From NCBI GenBank assembly GCA_012271225.1, contig JAAXGS010000068.1, forward strand, positions 1 to 13,853: a stretch of 13,853 nt of DNA, given 5' to 3'. This stretch comes from Dehalococcoidia bacterium (GTDB lineage: Bacteria > Chloroflexota > Dehalococcoidia > UBA6926). How positions within the stretch are numbered: position 1 is the first letter of the stretch; each line of letters opens with the position of its first letter. The position numbers were made by a program, and so were the translations under genes. Below are positions 7,700 to 12,813 of the stretch, piece by piece. Below the pieces are notes generated by a model, which was not told where the DNA came from, searched no databases, and saw nothing but the letters and a program-made list of their open reading frames with translations.

Positions 7700-7738
7700 T
7701 CTCACCTTCCCCCACACAAGATTTTTGGCGTAAGGATT

Positions 7739-7768
7739 AGTATACGTTCACGATTCGCGCCGAATCAA
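7739..7768 (-). promoter_or_regulatory. Probable promoter of the speD-speE operon
   Basis: On the minus strand, TTGATT (7763-7768) and TATACT (7739-7744) are separated by 18 bp. The -10 matches the sigma-70 consensus at 5 of 6 bases. Transcription would start near 7732, giving a short leader before the TTG at 7699. The spacer and -35 contain a perfect palindrome (7752-7766), so a repressor could block this promoter. Confidence 0.55.
7752..7766. promoter_or_regulatory. Palindrome GATTCG-CGC-CGAATC in the speD promoter, operator-like
   Basis: Two perfect 6-bp arms are separated by 3 bp. The site covers most of the promoter spacer and overlaps the -35 hexamer of the speD promoter. Placement and symmetry fit a dimeric repressor site. 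The regulator is not identified, and no regulator gene lies in the window. Confidence 0.45.
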
Positions 7769-7801
7769 TAGCGGGGGACGCGCCGCATTGGCCGGCAGCC
7801 A

Positions 7802-7838
7802 GAGACGCGCCGCTCCGAGGTCCGGAACGGCGCGTCTC
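7802..7838. repeat. Long hairpin: 11-bp stem plus 4-bp inner stem
   Basis: GAGACGCGCCG (7802-7812) pairs perfectly with CGGCGCGTCTC (7828-7838). After one C/A mismatch, TCCG (7814-7817) pairs with CGGA (7823-7826) around a 5-nt loop. A second copy of GACGCGCCGC at 7777-7786 can compete for the same pairing arm, giving mutually exclusive structures. There is no T-run on either side, so it is not a standard terminator. Confidence 0.75.
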
Positions 7839-7847
7839 CACGGCAGT

Positions 7848-7866
7848 TTCCCCTACCCTCGGGGAA
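7848..7866. repeat. Small hairpin TTCCCC-N7-GGGGAA
   Basis: A perfect 6-bp stem (7848-7853 with 7861-7866) and a 7-nt loop. It is the middle of three tandem hairpins between the two operons. Alone it would be unremarkable; its spacing between two larger stem-loops suggests a folded RNA. Confidence 0.5.
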
Positions 7867-7875
7867 CGCCTGTCC

Positions 7876-7908
7876 CTCACCATCCTGAAGCGCGGGGAGG
7901 ATGGCGAG
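7876..7908. repeat. Hairpin CTC-A-CCATCCT / AGGATGG-C-GAG
   Basis: A 7-bp perfect stem (7880-7886 with 7898-7904) extends by 3 bp across an A/C mismatch (7876-7878 with 7906-7908), with an 11-nt loop. It starts a few nt downstream of the minus-strand promoter at 7929-7958, so it would be the first structure in that transcript. Confidence 0.6.
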
Positions 7909-7928
7909 TGGAGAGGAGGAGTGCCCAC

Positions 7929-7958
7929 ACAGTAACCGAACGTGCGTTCCATTGTCAA
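7929..7958 (-). promoter_or_regulatory. Candidate sigma-70 promoter, TTGACA-18-TACTGT, leftward
   Basis: A perfect -35 TTGACA (minus strand of 7953-7958) stands 18 bp from TACTGT (7929-7934), which keeps the key T, A and final T of a -10. A transcript would begin near 7922 and run through the three hairpins towards speD. The spacer holds the LexA-like box at 7937-7950. Confidence 0.4.
7937..7950. promoter_or_regulatory. LexA/SOS-box-like palindrome CGAACGTGCGTTCC
   Basis: The site matches the Gram-positive-type SOS box (CGAAC-R-N-R-Y-GTT-Y-C) at every defined base, with GAACG/CGTTC arms. It lies between the -35 and -10 of the leftward promoter, where LexA binding would block RNA polymerase. 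Whether this organism's LexA uses this motif is unknown, and a 12-bp palindrome can also suit another regulator. Confidence 0.45.
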
Positions 7959-8095
7959 CCCCCTTTCATCAGAATTTTGTCCGGCGTTTCACGCTGGGAC
8001 GCTTGCTTGACGGAACATAAAAGGCCATAGTAGCCCGGAAAGGCGTCCGCTCCGGAGTTCCGCAGACGCGCGCATCGATTGATTGGATGAAAACG

Positions 8096-10510
8096 ATGGA
8101 TGCACAGGTGAGACCGCTCAGCGGACTGCGCGTTGTGGAGATCGCCGGCGTCATCATTGAGCCGGTGGGGCGGCATCTGGCAGACCTTGGCGCGGACGTC
8201 GTCCTCGTCGAGCCTCCCGGCGGCAGTCCGTCGCGTCACATCGCCCCGCATCCGGCTCGCGCCGCGTCTGAGCAGCGCAGCCTGTATTTCCTGCGGTTCA
8301 ACCTGGGCAAGCGCAGCGTCACCCTCGATCTTGAAACGCCGGAGGGGCGGGCCGTCCTGCGCGACTCACTCCTGCCAAACGCGGACGTCCTCCTGACTGA
8401 CTTCAATCAGCAGGAACTGGAGAGGCGCGGACTGACGCATGAATCCCTCGCGGCGATTGATCCCCGCCTCATTCTCACCACGCTCACGCCCTGGGGGCGC
8501 GCGGGAATCCATGCGGGATTCACGGGCAACGACTTCATCGCCGGCGCGGCCGGCGGCATGACGTTCATGGAGGGGGAGCGAGACGGTCTGCCCGCGGCGC
8601 AGCCGCACCATCAGGCCACGCAGATGGCCGCGCTGCACGCCGCGTACGGAACGCTCCTTGCGTGGTGGCGCGTGCGGCGCGGCGGGCCGGGACAGGACGT
8701 GGACGTCTCCGTGCAGGACGTCGTCGCGCATGAGTATTTCAACCTTGTGAACTACGGGTCCCATGGCGAAATCGCGCAGCGAATGGGCGGGCTGAGCGGA
8801 GGGCGGCCCACAAACTATTTCCCCTGCTCCGATGGCTGGATCGTGATGTCCATCGTCCTCCCCCACCAATGGCGCGCGTTCGCGGAATGGACGCAGGACC
8901 CGCTGATCCTGGACCCGATGTTTGACGACTCCGCCGTTCGAGCGGAGGCGGTGGAGTTCCTGGATGAGCGCATCTCCGCTTTCACCGGGACAATGACCGT
9001 TCAGGAGTTCCTGGACGGCTCCATCCCCCGCCGTCTCCCGGCCGGGCCCGTCAACAATGTCCCCGGGTTCCTCACTCATCCGCACACCGCGGCGCGCGCG
9101 TCCCTTGTGGAGATCAACGATCCGATCATTGGCTCGTACACAGCGCAGGGCGCGCCCTTCCGCCTGAGCCGCACGCCCTGGGCCGTTGGCGGTCCGGCGC
9201 CGACGCTTGGGCAGCACAATGACATCCTGACGGCCGGGCTGCGCCCGGCCGATCGAGACGGAATGCGCCGTCCGCCCGCGTCAGGAGACGCGGCAAGCGC
9301 CCTGCCCCTGCAGGGCATTCGCATCGTTGACCTGACAAAGTCCTGGGCCGGGCCGTTCGGCGCGCGCTATCTTGCCGATTTTGGCGCGGAGGTCATTCGG
9401 ATCGAATCGACGAAGTTCCCGGAGGGCCGGGACCTTGACCCCGACGCCGATCACGACGCCTGGCTCCGCTCCAACACCATGTACGCGGAGATCAACCGCA
9501 ACAAACTCTCCGTCTCCCTTGACCTGCACACGCAGGAGGGCAAGGAGTTGTTCACGCGCCTTGTCGCGGAGAGCGACATCGTTCTGGAGAACTTTCATTA
9601 CGCCACCCTGCCCCGCTGGCGGCTGGCGTACGATGACCTCCGCGCCGTCAATCCGCGCATCATCGTTCTCAGCGCCCCCGGCTACGGGTATGAGGGCCCC
9701 GCCCGTGACTATTTCGCCTACGGGGGATGCATCGGCGCGTTTGCCGGGCTGTCGGATTTGTGGGGGCATCCCGGCTCCGCCCAGAATGAGCGGGCCAAGC
9801 AGGCGTACACCGATTTCGTCACCGCCGGACACCTTGCCCTGGCGGTGATGGCCGCGCTGCATGAGCGGGAGCGGTCCGGAGAGGGGCAGCACATCGAGCT
9901 GACGCAGATCGACGCCGCGGCCGCGATGGTCGGCACGGCCATCCTTGAACACACCGTCAACGGGACAGTCCCGGAGCCGATGGGCAACCGCAGCGCCCAC
10001 GCCGCGCCGCAGGGCGTGTACGCCTGCCTGGGAGCCGACCGCTGGTGCGCGATCTCATGTGAGACGGATGAGGAATGGCAGGCGCTCGCCGCGCTGATGG
10101 GCGGAAGCCTGCCAGCAGAGCTGCGTGAGCAATGCGTGACGCCGGAGGCCCGGCGCTCGCGTCATGACGACATCGACGCCGCGATCACGGCCTGGACGTC
10201 CGGCCTCACGCCCGGCCAGGTGATGTATGCCTGTCAGCGGGCCGGCGTCCGAGCGGCAATCGTCGCATCCGGCGAGGACCTGTATCACGATCCGCACCTG
10301 AGATCACGCGGATACGTGGTGGAGATCGATCATCCCTGGCCGGGGCGTCTCCAGCACCCCGGCATGACGGTGCGGCTGTCGCAAACGCCCGGGCAGGTGC
10401 GGCTGCCAGCGCCGCTGACCGGGCAGCACACTGCGGAGGTGCTTGGGCGCGTGCTCGGCATGAACACGGAGCAGGCGGAGACGCTGACGCGCGCCGGCGT
10501 GCTGGTGTAA
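8096..10510 (+). CDS. Family III (CaiB/BaiF) CoA-transferase, tandem two-domain fusion
   Basis: The protein has 804 residues, twice the length of an ordinary CaiB/BaiF enzyme. Family III enzymes move CoA between carboxylates through an aspartyl-CoA thioester and normally work as interlocked homodimers. Domain 1 (about 8-385) begins LSGLRVVEIAG; domain 2 (about 403-795) begins LQGIRIVDLTKSWAGPFGAR. The catalytic Asp is present in domain 2 (D573 in Y-T-D-F-V-T-A-G). In domain 1 the equivalent position (near 175, in Q-A-T-Q-M-A-A-L) is Thr, so domain 1 looks structural. The DMSP enzyme DddD has a similar tandem layout with one active domain, but no DMSP transport or 3-HP genes are visible here. 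The start is the ATG at 8096, with GGATGA 5 nt upstream; the ATG at 8087 has no such site. It is the first gene of the rightward operon and probably activates the substrate. Confidence 0.9.
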   Translation: MDAQVRPLSGLRVVEIAGVIIEPVGRHLADLGADVVLVEPPGGSPSRHIAPHPARAASEQRSLYFLRFNLGKRSVTLDLETPEGRAVLRDSLLPNADVLLTDFNQQELERRGLTHESLAAIDPRLILTTLTPWGRAGIHAGFTGNDFIAGAAGGMTFMEGERDGLPAAQPHHQATQMAALHAAYGTLLAWWRVRRGGPGQDVDVSVQDVVAHEYFNLVNYGSHGEIAQRMGGLSGGRPTNYFPCSDGWIVMSIVLPHQWRAFAEWTQDPLILDPMFDDSAVRAEAVEFLDERISAFTGTMTVQEFLDGSIPRRLPAGPVNNVPGFLTHPHTAARASLVEINDPIIGSYTAQGAPFRLSRTPWAVGGPAPTLGQHNDILTAGLRPADRDGMRRPPASGDAASALPLQGIRIVDLTKSWAGPFGARYLADFGAEVIRIESTKFPEGRDLDPDADHDAWLRSNTMYAEINRNKLSVSLDLHTQEGKELFTRLVAESDIVLENFHYATLPRWRLAYDDLRAVNPRIIVLSAPGYGYEGPARDYFAYGGCIGAFAGLSDLWGHPGSAQNERAKQAYTDFVTAGHLALAVMAALHERERSGEGQHIELTQIDAAAAMVGTAILEHTVNGTVPEPMGNRSAHAAPQGVYACLGADRWCAISCETDEEWQALAALMGGSLPAELREQCVTPEARRSRHDDIDAAITAWTSGLTPGQVMYACQRAGVRAAIVASGEDLYHDPHLRSRGYVVEIDHPWPGRLQHPGMTVRLSQTPGQVRLPAPLTGQHTAEVLGRVLGMNTEQAETLTRAGVLV

Positions 10511-10547
10511 GGGACGGGCGCTCGGCGCGGCGAGACGGGGGGATACC

Positions 10548-11738
10548 GTGGACTTCAGATTCACTGCCGAAGATCAGCAGTTGCGTGAGGAGGTCCGGAA
10601 CTTCGTTCGCGCGGAGTGGGACGACCACGGAGTCGATTCCTTCAGCAATTCCGTGTACTCCTATGACGTCCACCACGTTGAGGATGACGGGCGCATCCAT
10701 GAGTTCGCGCAGAAGCTGGCCGGGCGCGGCTGGTACACCATGCACTGGCCGCAGGAGTTCGGCGGGCAGAACGCCCCGTTGAGCACGGTGCTGGCCTATC
10801 GGGAAGAGGCCGCCTACAACGGCGCGCCGGTTACGACACCCGGTTTCTTTGCCCACACCCTGATGTACTACGGCCAGGACTGGCAGAAGGATGAGGTTCT
10901 CGGCAGGATCGCGCGCGGGGAGCTGATCAACTTCTCACAGGGGTTCAGCGAGCCCAACGCGGGCGCAGACCTTGCGAGCCTGCAGACCCGCGCCGTGCAG
11001 GACGGCGATGACTGGGTCCTGACCGGCCAGAAGATCTGGAACACCGGCGGCCACATGGCGGACGTTGGCCATTACCTGGTTCGCACGGACCCCGCCGCGC
11101 CCAAACATCGGGGAATCTCCTATTTCATGGTGGATATGCATCAGGAGGGCATCACGCTACGCCCGCTGTTTGACGCGCTTGGCCGGCAGCGCTGGGTGGA
11201 GGTTTTCCTCGACGGCGCGCGTGTGCCGTCAAGGAACCTTGTCGGTGAGCTCAATCGCGGCTGGTACGCGGCAATGACCAATATGTCCTTTGAACGCTCC
11301 AATATCGAGGCGCCCGCCTACCGTCTGCGTGACCTTGAGAACTTCATGGACTACGCCCGTCAGACGCCGCTGCGGGACGGGCAACGCATCACGGATGACC
11401 CCATCGCCCGGCACGTGCTGGCGGATGCGCGCATCCTGATTGAGATTGGCCGCATGATCTCCTATCAGGTGGCGTGGATTCAGAGCAAGGGAGAGGTGCC
11501 GGCGATGGAATCCGCCTTCTCCAAGCTGTTCCACGATGAGATGACTCCCAACGTGTACGGCGCCCTGAACCGCCTGCTGAGAGAGTCCGGCGTGCTGAGC
11601 GTGGGCGAGCCGCGCGCGCCGCTGAACGGCTACCCCCAGGTCAACTCCTATCTAAGCTGGATGAACCGCTTCGCCGGCGGCGGCAGGGAAATTGAGCTCA
11701 ATATCATCGCGCAACGCGGGCTGGGACTGCCGAGGTGA
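10548..11738 (+). CDS. Acyl-CoA dehydrogenase family protein
   Basis: This is a 396-residue FAD flavoprotein. The family oxidises acyl-CoA to trans-2-enoyl-CoA and passes electrons to ETF. The N-terminal helical domain starts MDFRFTAEDQQLREEVR. The beta-domain signature F-S-E-P-N-A-G-A-D is at 133-141, with the flavin strand W-N-T-G-G-H after it. The C-terminus ends E-I-E-L-N-I-I-A-Q-R-G-L-G-L-P-R, as in many FadE-type proteins. The usual catalytic Glu of the medium-chain enzyme (E-G-T) is replaced: the region reads A-G-G-G-R-E-I, with Gly at about 377. The base may lie elsewhere, as in isovaleryl-CoA dehydrogenase-like enzymes. The start is GTG at 10548 with a G-rich Shine-Dalgarno (GGGGGG) about 5 nt upstream. 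It lies 37 bp after the CoA-transferase and 3 bp before the next gene. Confidence 0.93.
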   Translation: MDFRFTAEDQQLREEVRNFVRAEWDDHGVDSFSNSVYSYDVHHVEDDGRIHEFAQKLAGRGWYTMHWPQEFGGQNAPLSTVLAYREEAAYNGAPVTTPGFFAHTLMYYGQDWQKDEVLGRIARGELINFSQGFSEPNAGADLASLQTRAVQDGDDWVLTGQKIWNTGGHMADVGHYLVRTDPAAPKHRGISYFMVDMHQEGITLRPLFDALGRQRWVEVFLDGARVPSRNLVGELNRGWYAAMTNMSFERSNIEAPAYRLRDLENFMDYARQTPLRDGQRITDDPIARHVLADARILIEIGRMISYQVAWIQSKGEVPAMESAFSKLFHDEMTPNVYGALNRLLRESGVLSVGEPRAPLNGYPQVNSYLSWMNRFAGGGREIELNIIAQRGLGLPR

Positions 11739-11741
11739 GCC

Positions 11742-12275
11742 ATGACCACAGAGCCTGAGACCTATATCACGCCGGAGGTTGAGGCGTACATTGGAACGCA
11801 GAGCCCGCCTCTGGTCTCGCCGCCGGTGTCTGAAAGCGAGATACGCCGATTCGCCATCGCCGCCTATTGGCCTGAAGTCCCACCGCGCCGCTTCTGGGAC
11901 TCGGAATACGCGAAGACAACGCGGTTCGGCGGCATCGTCGCGCCGGATGAGTTCAACCCCTTTGGATGGATGGTGGGAAGGGCCCACATCGGGCCGCAGC
12001 CCACGCACATCGACGACGCGCAGGCGCAACTCGAAGAGGCGCGCAACCTTCGCCCGCCCGGCGCGCCGGAACGCTACCTGTACGCCGGCTCATCCTCTGA
12101 ATACCACGCGCCCATCCGCCCGGGCGACGTCATCACGTCCGTCCTGACCTTTACGGAGGTCTATGAGCGTCGAGGCGGGCTGGGCCTGATGCTCTTTTAC
12201 GTGGTCGAAGAGCGGATGACCAATCAGAACGGCGAAACGGCGCGTGTCTTCAAGACGAACAACATCCTGTATTAG
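11742..12275 (+). CDS. MaoC-like N-terminal (FAS1-like) dehydratase-domain protein
   Basis: This 177-residue single hotdog-fold protein resembles the MaoC N-terminal dehydratase (FAS1-like) group. The family segment F-W-D-S-E-Y-A...R-F-G-G-I-V-A-P (about 49-68) is clear, and Y-H-A-P-I-R-P-G-D-V-I follows at about 125-135. The D-x-N-P-x-H hydratase motif is not present: the place reads A-Y-W-P-E-V-P-P-R-R-F. It is therefore likely a non-catalytic or substrate-binding subunit that pairs with the next MaoC protein, as HadA/HadC do with HadB and as in the ChsH1-ChsH2 hydratase. The ATG at 11742 is 3 bp after the dehydrogenase stop, and its Shine-Dalgarno GAGGTGAG lies in the end of that gene, so the two are tightly coupled. 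Confidence 0.87.
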   Translation: MTTEPETYITPEVEAYIGTQSPPLVSPPVSESEIRRFAIAAYWPEVPPRRFWDSEYAKTTRFGGIVAPDEFNPFGWMVGRAHIGPQPTHIDDAQAQLEEARNLRPPGAPERYLYAGSSSEYHAPIRPGDVITSVLTFTEVYERRGGLGLMLFYVVEERMTNQNGETARVFKTNNILY

Positions 12276-12334
12276 CCGCAGGCAGGCGCGGGGCCGATTC
12301 CTCACTGCGTTTGATGACACACGGGAGGCAAGGA

Positions 12335-12760
12335 ATGACACTCTACTGGCAGGACGTGGACGAGGGCGCGGAGATTCCCTCGTTCGCCCGCACAACGACG
12401 CTGATGAACTGGAATCGCTGGGCATCGGTCAATGATGAGTTTGTGCCGATGCACATGGACGATGACGATGCCCGCGCCAACGGTCAGCAGGCGGCGTTCG
12501 GCGAAGGCCCCTTGCGCTACTCCTACCTGCACAGCGCGCTGCGCGAGTGGATCGGCGATGACGGCGACATCGTCTTCATCAACGCGCAGTACCGCGGCAT
12601 CAACTACAAGGGTGACACGCTGACGTGCTCAGGCCGCGTGACCGGCAAGCGCAAGGAGAATGGCCGCCACCTGGTCGACATCGACCTCGCCATCACCAAC
12701 CAGCGCGGTGAAACCGTTACCCCCGGCAGCGCCACCGTCGCCCTCCCAAGCCGGGAATAG
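12335..12760 (+). CDS. MaoC-family enoyl-CoA hydratase/dehydratase subunit
   Basis: This 141-residue hotdog-fold protein is the probable catalytic partner of the preceding gene. Such enzymes hydrate 2-enoyl-CoA to 3-hydroxyacyl-CoA. The hydratase motif region is R-W-A-S-V-N-D-E-F-V-P-M-H-M-D (about 29-43). Aligned to the usual R-x-A-x-x-x-G-D-x-N-P-x-H, the His is kept, Asp becomes Glu (with an extra Asp just before) and Asn becomes Val. The later strand Y-R-G-I-N-Y-K-G-D-T-L matches the conserved hotdog R-x-x-x-P-V-x-x-G-D-T region. The start is the ATG at 12335, with GGAGGCAAGGA directly upstream; the ATG at 12311 is less likely. The 59-bp gap before it has no other feature. Confidence 0.86.
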   Translation: MTLYWQDVDEGAEIPSFARTTTLMNWNRWASVNDEFVPMHMDDDDARANGQQAAFGEGPLRYSYLHSALREWIGDDGDIVFINAQYRGINYKGDTLTCSGRVTGKRKENGRHLVDIDLAITNQRGETVTPGSATVALPSRE

Positions 12761-12813
12761 AAAGGTGCGAGAATCTGGTAGCACAGGCGCAGACAAGGAC
12801 AAAGGAGCTATTT

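Larger units (their letters stand above)
7700..8095. other. Divergent intergenic region between speD and the CoA-transferase operon
   Basis: No believable gene was found here. The minus-strand frame at 7737-7958 overlaps promoter elements and has the composition of noise. The region holds the speD promoter and its palindrome, three consecutive hairpins (7802-7838, 7848-7866, 7876-7908), a 10-bp direct repeat (7777-7786 and 7804-7813), a minus-strand promoter with a GAAC-N4-GTTC box (7929-7958), and a short leader for the rightward operon. That leader contains an imperfect inverted repeat GCGTC...GACGC (8043-8069). A weak plus-strand promoter candidate is TTGCTT (8003-8008), 17 bp, CATAGT (8026-8031). 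Confidence 0.6.

Noticed and set aside
7818..7827. AGGTCCGGAA, a match to part of the SRP RNA (4.5S) core motif
   Set aside because: Only 10 nt agree. The following conserved AGCAG segment and the paired helix are missing, and the bases are explained by the local hairpin.
7802..7838. Intrinsic terminator
   Set aside because: The stem is strong, but no T-run follows on either strand.
7737..7958. 73-residue minus-strand open frame in the intergenic region
   Set aside because: It overlaps the TTGACA element, the LexA-like box, the hairpins and the speD promoter. Composition is Arg/Ser/Pro-rich noise and no Shine-Dalgarno fits.
8096..10510. Calling the CoA-transferase dddD
   Set aside because: The tandem layout is alike, but no DMSP transporter or 3-hydroxypropionate genes are present, and tandem CaiB fusions also occur outside DddD.
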